Part shown: piece after piece, positions 19,483 to 30,670 of the stretch
How positions within the stretch are numbered: the first letter of the stretch is position 1
How the letters are laid out: every line of letters starts with the position of its first letter
From: Corticium candelabrum
Taxonomy: Eukaryota; Porifera; Homoscleromorpha; Homosclerophorida; Plakinidae
Reading direction: 5' to 3'
Assembly: GCF_963422355.1 (NCBI RefSeq)
Contig: NC_085096.1
Coordinates: 6,286,717-6,350,716, forward strand
DNA length: 64,000 nt
Program-made: the position numbers and the translations under genes
The notes under the pieces: model-generated
Database searches by the model: none
The model's input: the letters and a program-made list of their open reading frames with translations, nothing else
Told to the model about the DNA's origin: nothing

Positions 19483-21019
19483 ATGGTTTGGATCGGGGTT
19501 CCAGTGCTGATCATCACAATATCATGTGGTACACACCTAAATATGCTGATTTAACATTTGATTTTGTAATTAACACTTTGCATATTTGTGTGTAAAAGGT
19601 GCAGCGATTGAAATCAAAAACATCACTTGCGAAGTGCACGTCGGGCAAAAGGGATTTTCTTTGCAATGCGAAAAGACGACAAGCAAATACGATCGTCGAC
19701 TTATAGTCGAAAAACCTACAAAGCGAAAGAATTTACTCACGTGCAAACAAGGAACAATAAGGTTTGCATGGAGTGTGAGTGACATATCTCATATGTCTGC
19801 AGGGCCCAAAAATTAACGTTTGCCGTTCGCTCATTCATCGTTTAGTTTTGCGGTTTCTATAATGGTTATATAATATTTAATTACCAGCTGATCAATCCGT
19901 TAAATAAGTAATATGTCTAGGTCATACAGTTGCTAGTGGGCATGTTCCATCGTCATGTCGGTGTTGCAAATTTTAGCTACTAGCAAGAAGTGAGTAATGC
20001 AACCACGCCTACTTAACGCGCGTGGGATGGAACCTCCATACATTTGCAACACCAGCCATGTGACAAATAGATCTCAGGAAAACGGAAATTCTGCCATAAA
20101 CTTATGTATATATATGACTTTCGAATACCTCGAGATTCTATTTTATAGTAATCAGTCTGTAAGAGTATAAATTAATTCTTTTGAGTTGAAAACATGTACA
20201 ATTTTGAACTTGTTGATGCATACCTATTAAATAAAAATATATATTAATTAATTATGACGTCAAGTCTTGCTGAAGCACTAATCTTTCATATTTTACACTC
20301 TTAGAAGAGGAAAAGTATGTGTGGAGAGCCTAGACGGCGGCTGGTATCGCAAGGTTCGTTTTGGACAGATTGTCAAGGGAAAGTCTGACGGTGTGTACAC
20401 TTGTACGGAGACATATCAAGGATACGACCATGAAAGAGTTGTATACAAAAGAACAATTTGGAATGTCATTGTCATAGAGCCTCATACTCCCTTTTCTACA
20501 GAAACAGGCAATAGAACTCATAGGCTAATTATAGGTTGCTCTAATATTTTTGTGTGAATGTTTGTAGGGACCACAAAAATGACAACCCTTCATGTTACTC
20601 TAATTGAGGATACCACTTCTTCTCATACCAAAACAGGTATAAGACTTACATCAAGTAACAAGTCAAATTTTATAAAAATAATGTTATATACGGTTTGCAT
20701 GTGTGCAGTCGCTATCACTCCGACGTACACCGAGAAATCAAGCGAATTAGCAGTGTCTTCTACTGCAACGCACAAGCCATCAGAATCTCTCGTAAAACAC
20801 TCAACCACATTATTTAATAGCCACTTGGATATAAAGACTTCATCAAAGAGAAACAGCACAAATCTCAGTGCCATTGCGGTAGTGACTTTCCTCTCTGCTG
20901 TTACTTCTTTTGTCCTGGTGGCATTTGCTCTACTGATTGTCAAGAGACAGTATGTCAAAAATGGAACTATGTGTCCATGGCCATTCAAACCAAGCAATGA
21001 AAAATCTCCACATGTCTGA
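19483..21019 (+). CDS. Secreted-pathway Ig-domain single-pass membrane protein, kinase-less
   Basis: Five exons join with phase-1 introns and give 265 residues: 19483-19528, 19605-19778, 20310-20507, 20568-20636 and 20709-21019. The start ATG opens a signal peptide (MVWIGVPVLIITIS). An Ig-like domain follows: cysteine, AWSVRK around the core tryptophan split by intron 2, then GVYTC. A Thr/Ser-rich stalk comes next, then a membrane span at residues about 216-240 (VVTFLSAVTSFVLVAFALL) and a 25-residue tail ending SPHV. AWSVRK parallels EWTVRK in the RTK B Ig domain, and the phase-1 introns agree, so it may be a receptor paralog lacking its kinase, perhaps a decoy or co-receptor. Intron 3 would need a GC donor at 20508; a weaker GT at 20535 is the alternative. 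The exon sum is divisible by three, which supports the model. Confidence 0.65.
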
Positions 21020-21145
21020 ACTTCTAGTGATTCAACAAACCAATAACTTCTGAACGTGTTTTGATCTAAGTCGCGTGTGTACGTTTTCAAGTTAAGGAAC
21101 TTTCAATGATTACTTGTCATCTATTAGAATAGTTGAAGTAGAGCG

Positions 21146-22800
21146 ACGCCCCTGTTATCGGACACCATCAATCATCGGACAGCCGTGCAAGAAGTAAACG
21201 AAGTAAACGAAGTAAGACTGAGCTTTGTTAAAGTCCACAGTAAGAAGGATTAGTAAAGACTGTGATTCCAGACGCGGGAGTTCCAAAGGCTTGAAACGGT
21301 TATGCTAGGACGGTAAACGTAATCCTTCTCTGCGACCCCGGATATCGGACACCACCATCATTCACCGGACACGACCTCTCCCATGAAAACGCAAAGGCAA
21401 TTCTGCAATTTCGCACCTGAGATATGTTTGTAGGTGACTAGCTAACACAACAACACTATCACTGTCTCCGTTTGCTACTCTCCAGGAGAGATAGCGCACG
21501 CTCATTGAGTCGAGGTAACGCCCCTTTCGTCGGACAGTCGTTTTTTCTTTGCAGCAGCAGTCTGCAGGTAAAAATGTCATGAGAGAGAGTTGGAAGGAAA
21601 TATTGTACGGCCCCCAATTCATTTGACCTTTATTTGACTCAGCAACGGTTATTAGCGGAAACTGCTGAATTTTCTCTGCTGACAAGCTCACTCTGTTGGC
21701 ATCTACTAGCCCTCCGGTACTGTCTAGTCTTCCCAACTTAAGAATTTGAACTCCTGAGTGTCTTGCAGCACAACTGCACAGGCTTGATGCACACGGATGT
21801 AGCAGACGATTCACGTCATCCATGTTCGAGCTTAGCGGTGAGCACATTCTCCCAACTCGCACAGGAACAGCCCGTGCTTTCCTTTCAAGGCCCTAAATTG
21901 TTACTCGGTTCTGAATAGGACGTGTGCAGGTGTTCTGATCTCAGTTTGATATCTACCATTGCCTGACCTTGCACCGCCACGAAGTGCAGCACGTCATCGT
22001 TGGTACAACCAGCTGTACTGAATGCAGGAACTTTGTTTACTATTAGAGCAGCTAGAAGCTTCACCCCTGCTTGTCCTAGGTAAAGTTGAAGTAAGATAAC
22101 GTCAAGTCCTGTCAACGCGGGCTACGCAGCGATCAACTTTCTTTGCAAAGGGTAAAAGAGCGTTTTAGCACTTCAACCCTGCCCTCTCATCGGTTTCGGT
22201 TGTCGTCTTCTTTGTTGAACGGCTAATTCGTTCAAGAGACATCATTTACACGTCCTAGTGGGGGCGTAGTTGTAGGAGAAATGACTCAGAATTGCCATCA
22301 AGCACTCTAGGCAAGTGTTCTGCGTTCTGCGGCGTTTCAGATAGCTGAATTTAATCAACTGCAGTTATTTGAAACCTCGAGCTGTTGCTGAGAAGGTAGG
22401 AAGGCAAGAAAATGGGTGTCCGACGATTGGGCCGTTACCACGGGTGTTTGACCGACTGTAACTCATACAGACGTTGGCTGACATGCAGGGTAACGACACG
22501 ATTTGTAGGTAAAGAGTTGTTGATTAGCGATATATAAGTAACTAGGCTGAAGGATGCGTGTGTGCAATTTAGACGCTACTGTCCGGTGAACGATGTGTTT
22601 GTCCGATGAACGGGGTATGCAAGGCTCCGCACAGTTTTCAATCTCGCTCTAAGCAGAGAAGAGGTACAATGCTCTCTCTTGGTGTGCTCAATTACAACTT
22701 GGATACCTACATTTATGATGTGGTAGGGACTTCGTTCAAAAACGGATAACTGAGAACTCGTCCGGAATATGATGGTGTCCGAGGAACGGAGCCGCGCTCT
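21146..22800. mobile_element. Candidate decayed DNA transposon with TCGGACACC end repeats
   Basis: CGGACACCATC near 21158-21168 is mirrored by GATGGTGTCCG near 22760-22770. Words of the TCGGACA/TGTCCG(A) type recur near both ends (about 21175, 21335, 21530, 22420, 22580, 22600). Minus-strand frames at 21885-22115 and 21362-21862 could be its remains or host exons; I recognise neither. No target duplication was established. Confidence 0.35.
21362..22115 (-). pseudogene. Unrecognised minus-strand open frames
   Basis: Two neighbouring minus-strand frames, 21885-22115 (76 codons) and 21362-21862 (166 codons), lie inside the candidate transposon. The first contains LAALIVNKVPAF and DDVLHFVAVQGQ; the second starts near SSNMDDVNRLLHPC. 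Composition is protein-like, but I cannot assign a family. They may be one gene split by an intron or frameshift. Confidence 0.25.
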
Positions 22801-23406
22801 AGCGAATTTAGGCTAGATGATCATGTAAAATAATGATTTGCATTGCCAACGCACGTTACAAGGAACCACCACAGCGCATCGAAATTATTAGCGGAGAATT
22901 GAAGTTCTCGTGCTCATCATTTTTGAATACTATTGCAGGCCGCATTTAACCACGGCACCTTTTAGCTTTATAGTCTACCGCTTATTGAGATAAATAATAA
23001 AATTCTATTTTTGCAACTCATCAAAATGTCTTCTTTCTGCTAAAGCTAATTGCTATAATCACATTCAAATTAAAATGTTTGATGGATTGATCTGATGGCA
23101 AAGGAACAAGCACCTGATATCTATATCATTGACAAGAAAGTATATCTGTTGTCATGGACATCATATAATCATAGCTAACAGTCAGACATTTTCCAGGTTT
23201 ACTTGCACTGTTATATCGTCTATTGAGCTATAATTATAGGCTCATGATCATGAGAGCAAAATGGGATATTTCATTGAAAACTACAAAGAACTAAAGGAGA
23301 TACAACGTGTTTACAGTTATGTACTACTATGTTAGTTCATGTACAGTTTGGGCTAGCAGTCAGTTTGCAGGGCGAAACGTCTAGCTGTAAAGCCGACAAA
23401 GCTTAA
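22801..23406. other. Intergenic, nothing recognised
   Basis: About 600 bases up to the Kolobok target site with no supported feature. Confidence 0.5.
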
Positions 23407-24565
23407 TTAAAGCGACACTGTCAAGATTTTATCCTCGGATACCTAGCGTCTAAACGCCCCCGCAAACTTGAATTTACGTAGAAATTTTTCAAGTTCTCCA
23501 AAACGAGGAATCGTTGGCAAGTGCGATTTTACCTGTAGTTATATTGCGTTATCTGCCACGTTTGGGCAATAGATCGACTTTTGTCGTGCTTTGAGTGCCT
23601 GACAGCCGATATCGTCGTACTTGACTAGGTCATTGCGCATGGATTTGATACGTCGTATAAGGTTTGTAAATATAGAGCAAGTACAGCGTTTGTTTTCGAC
23701 TTCGAACGGTTACTTTCTACGGCGAAAACGGGCCCTTTGCAAGCCGCACGTGATGGACAAGATTCCCGGAAGTTGTCACCGATATGACTTCGGTATCTCA
23801 GAAGAGAAGCCATGGAGGTGCACGTCAAGGGGCAGGACGTCGCCGCAAGTGCACAACAAGTGTTATGAAGACTATTAAACTGTCGCAAGACATCTATAGT
23901 AGGCTTTGGCGATTAAAGGTTCAGTGGCAGGTGTCGTCTTTTGGAGAGCTTGCTGGTTTACTTCTGGTATTCGTTGAGTCCTGCAGGTGAGAGATTGTTG
24001 CATGTGAATTAATCACTGTAGTATTATGTAATGCTGTGTGCATGTGTGCGCCCTCGTTCTGTATGAATTTAGTTGCCAAAGACATGAAGCACCTGAATCT
24101 GAAGACTCCTTACCATCTAAGCGAATAAGAACTGATGATTCAAGAGAGTATGAAGGTAAACAACACTAGACTGCATTGTGTGTTGATTGGACATGTACAG
24201 CCTACTGGAACTTCTCTCCCTGCAATGTACATATGTGTCACAGGTGTACTAAATCTCTGCTCTACACCCAACCAGGTGAGACAAGGAAGACAACGGTTTG
24301 CCACACGTCTGAGTCCTATCAGTCAGAAATGGTAAAATATATTTTAGATGACAATTTACGTTCTTGCCCACGATATTGTATTAGTGATCGAGGCAATAGC
24401 TCATATATTTTGAAGATTGCTGCTTCTCGATTGTTTTGATAAAGTTGTTTTGTAAATTCTACATAATTTATATAGTCTCTGTACATGGTTAGTGAAGATT
24501 CCTTGTCAGGGGTCGAGGATGGGTGCACACCTGTAAATATTACAAGCAGCAGTCAAGGTGACAGT

Positions 24566-24669
24566 TGTAAGATAACGGTTACAGCTGTGCACTTCGTGAC
24601 AGTCAGAATCGTTCTGATCTATTTCCGATTACACATACGGGATAGTGAATCTAATTACATTACATGTCA
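24566..24669 (-). repeat. 3' LTR of the Ty3/gypsy element
   Basis: 104 bp, identical to the copy at 28775-28878; its outer edge is bordered by the ACAGT duplication at 24561-24565. It lies about 60 bases after the gag-pol stop codon. Confidence 0.95.
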
Positions 24670-24727
24670 TCTATCTGTCTCTGGGTGGCTTCAACTCAAA
24701 AGTGCAGTGTCAAGCAATGGTTGCTAA

Positions 24728-27700
24728 TTACGTAGTGTAGTCCTCCAGTAGGCGTCGTGGTGGTCTTGAGATCCTCCCCAGCCTTGTTGTTTTGACTGCA
24801 GGTTGACTTGCAGGTGCAGTTGGGGACTTGGCAGATTTTGGAGGGCTTTCTGTATTCGGAGATCTGATCTCCGTGTCTGGCAGTACGTTTGTCTCTTCAG
24901 GTTGATTTGGTGGTTGTCCTTCTGACAGGCTGGTGTTTGTTTGTTGTCCCGTCGGAGTGTACTTAGCGAACATTGTGTTGTCATCCCACACTTCTGTTGT
25001 CCTGTTTATGTGTGTTCTAGTTCTTCTCACTGTCCGTCCATTTGCTAGTCTGAGGATGTAGGATTGGGGCTCTGTGTGGTGTCCAATGACTTTTGCTGGT
25101 ACCCGTTTTTTTCCTCTCATTGTCCTTACGCTTTCATCAGGAAGCAGAGGTGAGTTCGTTGTGTTTCCTGTGGCTCCATAGAACGCATATTGGGATTGGT
25201 GGGCGATTAGTTTTTGTCTGGTCTTGTCTGCATCCATGTTATGTGGAACCAGAGTCTCAGTATTTATTGTTAGTTGGGTTCGGAGGTGTCTCCCCTGTAG
25301 CAGGATGGCAGGAGTAGGCAGGTCTCCTCCTATTGGTGTGTTCCTAAGGACTCTTAGAGCGTCATTGATTGTACGGCCCTCCTCCAACATCTTGGCCATC
25401 ATTTTCTTGACTGTTTGGACACCTCTTTCCGCTTGGCCATTGCTGGCTGGGTAGCCTGGACTGGATGTGGTGTGTTGAAATCCCAGCTTCCTGGAGAACT
25501 TGCGAAATTCTTCGTTGGCGTATTGTGGCCCGTTGTCCGAGAATATTGTTTCTGGTATTCCAAAATTGGCAAAATGCTTGTCTAGGATAGTTATCACATC
25601 AGCTGCTTTCGTTGACTGGAGGTGATCTATGGTCACCCATTTGCTGTAGTAATCGATGGTAAGTAGGTAATGTTCCCCTTGTAGTTCAAACAAGTCTGTT
25701 CCCACTTTCTGGTAGGGGTAGTGTGGAACATCATGAGGTTTAGTGTCTGGCTTTGGGTTCTGGCTTCGATTTTCTTGGCATTTGCTGCAACTCGCTACCA
25801 TGTCATGTATTTCATTGGTGTAGCCAGGCCAGTACACTGACGTCTTGGCCCTTTCTATACACTTCACTATTCCATAGTGTCCCTCATGTATACTGTTCAT
25901 CACCGTTTTGCGCATTGTCACAGGGACGACAGCTTGGCTTCCTTTGAGGACTATGCCGTCTTTCTCTGTTAGGTCGTGTCTCACATTCCAGTACGGTTTG
26001 ATTGGACCCGGGACACTCCTCCTTGTAGGTGGCCATCCTGTGTGTATGTAAGTGATGAGTGCCTGCATTGTAGGGTCTTGTCTGGTCGCTTCCGTACATC
26101 TTTCACGTCCAAGTGGTGTGGGAATGATTTGCTCTGTGACGGAGTCGATTTGCTCTTCTGTTAGTTCATCATAGTCTGTATAGGGTGTTGTAGATGGCAT
26201 TCTGCTCAGAGAATCGGCCAGGACCATTTCTTTCCCGGAATGGTGCTCTAGCGTGTAGTTGTATTTGAGACATCGTAGGCGCATTCTCTGAAGCCTAGGA
26301 CTGACTTCAGCAAGGGGCTTTTTCAGTATTCCAAGTAGTGGCTTGTGGTCAGTCTCCACTATGACATCTTGTCCATACACATACTGATGGAATCTTGTTA
26401 GTCCAAACTGGATGGCAAGCATTTCCTTCTCTATTTGTGCATATTTCTGTTGTATGCTGGACATTGTTCTTGACGCGTATTCTACTGGGTGCCCCTCTTG
26501 AATAACAGCTGCTCCCAACCCATGTTGTGATGCGTCCACAGTTAGTCTCACTGGTAATGCTGGATCAAAAAGTCGTAGTACTGGGGCCTTTGTCACTAGA
26601 TCTTTCACATGCTGTAGGGTGCGGTCGTGAACGGAGTCCCACACCCATGCAGTCTCCTGCTGTGTTAGCTGTCGCAGTGGGCTGGCTGTCTCAGCCAAAG
26701 TAGGACAAAATTTCGACAAATATGTAACCAGGCCCAGGAGTCTTGAAACATCTGTCTTGGACTGTGGCTTTGGGAATTGCTCAATGGCCTCGACTTTTTC
26801 TGGGTCAGGTTTTATCCCTTCTGATGTAAGCACATGTCCCAGATACTTTAATTCAGTCTTTCTGAACTGGCATTTGGATCGGTTGAGTCTAAGGTTCAGC
26901 TCCCTACACCTTTCGAGGACCATCTGAAGGCGTTTGTCGTGCTCCTCTACGCTACAGCCTGATACAAGGATGTCATCCACATAGGTGTGTACCCCAGGTA
27001 TGTCTGCAAAGGATTCTGTCACTATTCTGTGAAACACTTCTGGGGCAGAGCTGATTCCGAAAGGTAGTCGGCAATACCGGTAGCGCCCAAAAGGAGTTGC
27101 CACTGTTGTCAAGTAGCTACTTTCCTTGTCTAGGGCAATCTGTAGAAAACCAGATGTAGCATCTAGGGTTGAGAAATATTGTGAGCCTGCCAACGTGCCG
27201 AATATCTCTTCGGGTGTTTTCAATTGATAGTGCTCCCTTTGTATAGCCTTGTTCAACGCTCCTGGATCAATGCATATCCTTAGTTTGTCTTTACCTGGCT
27301 TTGTTACAAGGACTATGGGACTGACCCAATTAGTAGCCTCTGTTACTTTGGCTATGATGCCTTGTTTCTCCATTTCATCCAGTTGTGACTTCAGTTCCTG
27401 TCTGTACCTAAATGGAACTCTTCTAGCTGGTTGGATGACTGGTTGTGCATTTGTCTTTAGTTTGATGCTGTACTCTCCTGGTAGTCGTCCCAGTCCTTTA
27501 AAGACATCTTTGAACTCTGATATAGCTGTGGGTGTGTCCCCTGTTGCATCCACTGCTAGGGTCTGTTGTATTAGTCCCAAGTCAGTGATGGAAGGCAATC
27601 CTATGAGCGTCTCCACGTTCTCTCGTACTATGATGAATTCCATCCTGCGGGTGACTCCTTGAAATGTTGCCTCCATGGTTGTTTTCCCACAGACATCTAA

Positions 27701-28744
27701 TTTTGTTCCTCCGTATGCTGTTAGCTGAACTTCTGTTGGCGTGGGAGGGCTAGCACAGAGGACGCGGTAAGCAGTGAATGGCAGTATGTTGCACGTTGCA
27801 CCTGTGTCGATTTTGGCTTTCAAACCTCTCCCTCCTATGTCCAGTATTATGTTCCAGACTTTAGCCTTTGTTTTACTGGTTTGTGTCGTGGTACCGGTGC
27901 AGTAAGCGAAATGGTCTCTCTCCTCGTTCTCTGGTGTGTCTGGTGTGGCTCGTTGTGGCGATATCGCATTGGCCGTCTCCTTTGTTGTTTGTCGTCGGGC
28001 TAGTCTGTCCTTTTCTGCCTTTTTGCATGCTTCCGCCGTGTGATTCATAATGCCGCAATATTTGCATTGTTTTCCCCATGCTGGGCAGTTTTTTGGTTTG
28101 TGGTTTGTCGCGCAGTAGTGGCAAGGGCGCTGCTTCATGGCTTTCACCATGTGTACCGCCGCCGCGTCGGTGACGCATTCTTTCAAGGCTGTGGCGGTTG
28201 ATGTCATACTGGCAATGTAACGGGTTGTCGCTTCCATTGACCTGCACATGTCTACAGCTTTGGTTAGGGTTAGGTCAGATTCTGCCAACAGTTTCTCGCG
28301 GACGTTGTCTGCGGTGATATTGATTACAATCTGGTCCCGGATGATCTTCGTTTTCTCCTCTTGGTGATATCCGCAGGTTTCCACCAGGCGCAGCAAATCT
28401 GTGTAGAAGCTGTCGAAGGGCTCATTCGGTTGTTGTTTCCTCTGCAGGAACAGGAATCTTTCGTAGATTTCATTACTTTTAGGCTTGAAGTAGTTGTTGA
28501 ACGCTCTAATGACGCAGTCCAGTTTGTCCTCGTCGCCGTCTGCGGCCCAAGTGAATGTTCGGTAGACGGAGATGGCTTCCCCTCCCATTGCCGTGAGTAG
28601 TATTGCGACTTTCGTTTTCTCGTCTTCTTTGTCCTTCTTTGTTGCTGTCATGTAGAATGTAAAATGGTCCCGCCACTGTGGCCATTCTTTGGCTGCTTCC
28701 AGTGTGGTTGTGAATGCTTGAGGCGGTTTCAGTCCTTCTGCCAT
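24728..28744 (-). CDS. Ty3/gypsy gag-pol polyprotein
   Basis: One uninterrupted frame; the ATG at 28744 (MAEGLKPPQAF) is preferred because the frame's first ATG at 28801 lies in the LTR. Counting from 28801: Gag about 40-200, two CCHC-type knuckles (about 227-239 and 246-259), aspartic protease DTGA (332-335), reverse transcriptase with YVDD (607-610), RNase H with D756 in LTVDAS, integrase zinc finger ending C1005/C1008, and catalytic D1036, D1089, E1125 with the D35E spacing. It makes the capsid, copies the RNA and integrates the cDNA. No chromodomain or envelope is seen; the short tail after integrase is Thr/Pro-rich. No stop or frameshift was found, so it may be functional. Gag and Pol in one frame means the ratio is not set by frameshifting at a Gag/Pol boundary. 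Confidence 0.95.
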   Translation of the reverse strand: MAEGLKPPQAFTTTLEAAKEWPQWRDHFTFYMTATKKDKEDEKTKVAILLTAMGGEAISVYRTFTWAADGDEDKLDCVIRAFNNYFKPKSNEIYERFLFLQRKQQPNEPFDSFYTDLLRLVETCGYHQEEKTKIIRDQIVINITADNVREKLLAESDLTLTKAVDMCRSMEATTRYIASMTSTATALKECVTDAAAVHMVKAMKQRPCHYCATNHKPKNCPAWGKQCKYCGIMNHTAEACKKAEKDRLARRQTTKETANAISPQRATPDTPENEERDHFAYCTGTTTQTSKTKAKVWNIILDIGGRGLKAKIDTGATCNILPFTAYRVLCASPPTPTEVQLTAYGGTKLDVCGKTTMEATFQGVTRRMEFIIVRENVETLIGLPSITDLGLIQQTLAVDATGDTPTAISEFKDVFKGLGRLPGEYSIKLKTNAQPVIQPARRVPFRYRQELKSQLDEMEKQGIIAKVTEATNWVSPIVLVTKPGKDKLRICIDPGALNKAIQREHYQLKTPEEIFGTLAGSQYFSTLDATSGFLQIALDKESSYLTTVATPFGRYRYCRLPFGISSAPEVFHRIVTESFADIPGVHTYVDDILVSGCSVEEHDKRLQMVLERCRELNLRLNRSKCQFRKTELKYLGHVLTSEGIKPDPEKVEAIEQFPKPQSKTDVSRLLGLVTYLSKFCPTLAETASPLRQLTQQETAWVWDSVHDRTLQHVKDLVTKAPVLRLFDPALPVRLTVDASQHGLGAAVIQEGHPVEYASRTMSSIQQKYAQIEKEMLAIQFGLTRFHQYVYGQDVIVETDHKPLLGILKKPLAEVSPRLQRMRLRCLKYNYTLEHHSGKEMVLADSLSRMPSTTPYTDYDELTEEQIDSVTEQIIPTPLGRERCTEATRQDPTMQALITYIHTGWPPTRRSVPGPIKPYWNVRHDLTEKDGIVLKGSQAVVPVTMRKTVMNSIHEGHYGIVKCIERAKTSVYWPGYTNEIHDMVASCSKCQENRSQNPKPDTKPHDVPHYPYQKVGTDLFELQGEHYLLTIDYYSKWVTIDHLQSTKAADVITILDKHFANFGIPETIFSDNGPQYANEEFRKFSRKLGFQHTTSSPGYPASNGQAERGVQTVKKMMAKMLEEGRTINDALRVLRNTPIGGDLPTPAILLQGRHLRTQLTINTETLVPHNMDADKTRQKLIAHQSQYAFYGATGNTTNSPLLPDESVRTMRGKKRVPAKVIGHHTEPQSYILRLANGRTVRRTRTHINRTTEVWDDNTMFAKYTPTGQQTNTSLSEGQPPNQPEETNVLPDTEIRSPNTESPPKSAKSPTAPASQPAVKTTRLGRISRPPRRLLEDYTT

Positions 28745-28760
28745 GCTGTTGTCGGTTCTT

Positions 28761-28774
28761 TCCTCCTGACACCA
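28761..28774 (-). promoter_or_regulatory. Putative primer-binding site of the Ty3/gypsy element
   Basis: The minus strand reads TGGTGTCAGGAGGA immediately after the 5' LTR. TGG pairs with the CCA end of a tRNA; the exact tRNA was not identified. Confidence 0.7.
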
Positions 28775-28878
28775 TGTAAGATAACGGTTACAGCTGTGCA
28801 CTTCGTGACAGTCAGAATCGTTCTGATCTATTTCCGATTACACATACGGGATAGTGAATCTAATTACATTACATGTCA
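28775..28878 (-). repeat. 5' LTR of the Ty3/gypsy element
   Basis: 104 bp, identical to 24566-24669. On the minus strand it starts TGACATGTAATG and ends TTATCTTACA. It lies upstream of gag and is bordered outside by ACAGT. Confidence 0.95.
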
Positions 28879-30563
28879 ACAGTGAAGAAAAAGCGTCCGT
28901 AGGTGTGTGGCAGCACTCGGATGTCAGTTCATCAACATCAGGGTAGAATGCTTGTCTGCGCTGTCATGTACTCTGATTCTAGATTCTGTTTGAGTAGGTC
29001 AGAAGAAGATGATGAAGAAATCCACAACCAATCTGAGTAAATCCTTCATTGGAAGCCATTTTCATGGTTTCATTACTTTCTCTGCATACATTCTGCTTGC
29101 AGGATACAGCGATTACTGGCAATTCAAGGTGAATCAGATGACACATCTGAAATTGACCATCATTTAGAAACGTACGGTACCTAGATTTCTTCATTCATTT
29201 ACAAAGTTGCTTGGGCATGAATAGGGGTACGTTTGTCTGTTATCCAGTTGCAGTGATTCCTTACCTGAACTGATAGATGAAAACCCTTGCTTGGATCATA
29301 AACTTGATGCAAGTTTCTTGGATACATCTATTCTGCCAGAAAATTCAGACATAAATTCTTCAGCAGGACCAATTCGTTCTCAAAATGAAACTGAGGTTGA
29401 GAGGGTAGAAATTTATTAACTCACATGTGTAGTATCAGGATGTTTTATAGGTTCCAATCCATTACACACGACCGCATCCAGTGCTTCAAGTCATCAACTT
29501 TTGTGCTCATGGCAGCTCCATACCAGCACAAAGGACCATCTTGGAGGATGATTTGGAAGAGACGACTACTTGTGCTCGAGTGGTGTGTGATGCAGACAAC
29601 ATCTTGCAGCTTCTTGGGACAGCATGCAGGCATCCCTTCTGTCAAGAGAAGATATCAGTGAAGCAAACGTATGTTGGTGGCACACTTTGTTTACAATGGC
29701 ATTGCAGAAATCGTCATGAAGGCTCATGGAGTAGCTCTAAGCGTTGCAAGGGAAGAAAGTCATATCCCTTCTTCACCAACGACCTGCTTTTTGCTTCCTC
29801 AATAGTTCTCTCTGGCAACCAGTTTGCAAAGATTGAGCTCATGTGCCGTTTCTTGGGGTTGAAGTTCCAGTCACAATCAACATTCTATCGAATTCAAAGA
29901 CTCTACATTTGTCCCTCAGTTTTTGAACTTTGGTCGGAGACCAGGGAGACAAATCTTGCTGACATTGCAAACTGCCCTGTTGTCCTAGCTGGTGATGGGA
30001 GGAACGACTCACCAGGTTTCTCAGCAAAGTACTGTGTCTACTCGTTAATGGATTGTGAGAGCCACACAAGTTATTGATGTACAAATTGTTGACAAACGAG
30101 ATGTAGACTTAAAGAGCACGAGGATGGAAAAACTTGGTCTTCAGCGAGGAATGACATCTGTCCGACTGAGGATCAACGTAGTAGAACTTGTCACAGATGC
30201 ATCCACAAGTGTAAAAGCAATGATGGGTATAACCTTTTCAGCTAACTCACAGGTGGTACGACTCTATCTTCTTGTTTTCTACTATACTGTGTAGCACGAG
30301 ATGCTGAATATAAAGAGATCTTTCATTCCCTAGATGTCTGGCATAAAGCCAAGAAGCTAGCAAAAGCGTTGTCTGAGGTTTTTAGGCTTTTGTTACAACG
30401 AATTTTATTTCAAAATCAGTTCAATAGCTTGTTTCTTTTCCAGGCATCAAAGAAAAAGGAGCTTGCAGAATTAAGACCATGGAAAAGGTCCATAGTCAAC
30501 CATTTCTGGTGGTCGTGTGAACAGGCATAGGGAGACGTCCAGAAATTGAAGGTGCTCTTTTGG

Positions 30564-30670
<107 letters not shown>

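Larger units (their letters stand above)
24566..28878 (-). mobile_element. Complete Ty3/gypsy LTR retrotransposon, 4313 bp
   Basis: Two identical 104-bp LTRs (24566-24669 and 28775-28878) enclose a single gag-pol frame on the minus strand. Target duplication ACAGT is at 24561-24565 and 28879-28883. The LTRs begin TG and end CA on the minus strand. A primer-binding site beginning TGG directly adjoins the 5' LTR. LTR identity implies a recent insertion. Very short LTRs and one gag-pol frame without chromodomain or envelope recall the Mag-type branch (inference). It inserted into an exon of the Kolobok transposase, so it is younger than that element. Confidence 0.95.

Noticed and set aside
28745..28801. 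Gag-pol starting at the ATG at 28801
   Set aside because: That ATG lies inside the LTR and the first 19 codons cross the primer-binding site; the ATG at 28744 is the sensible start.
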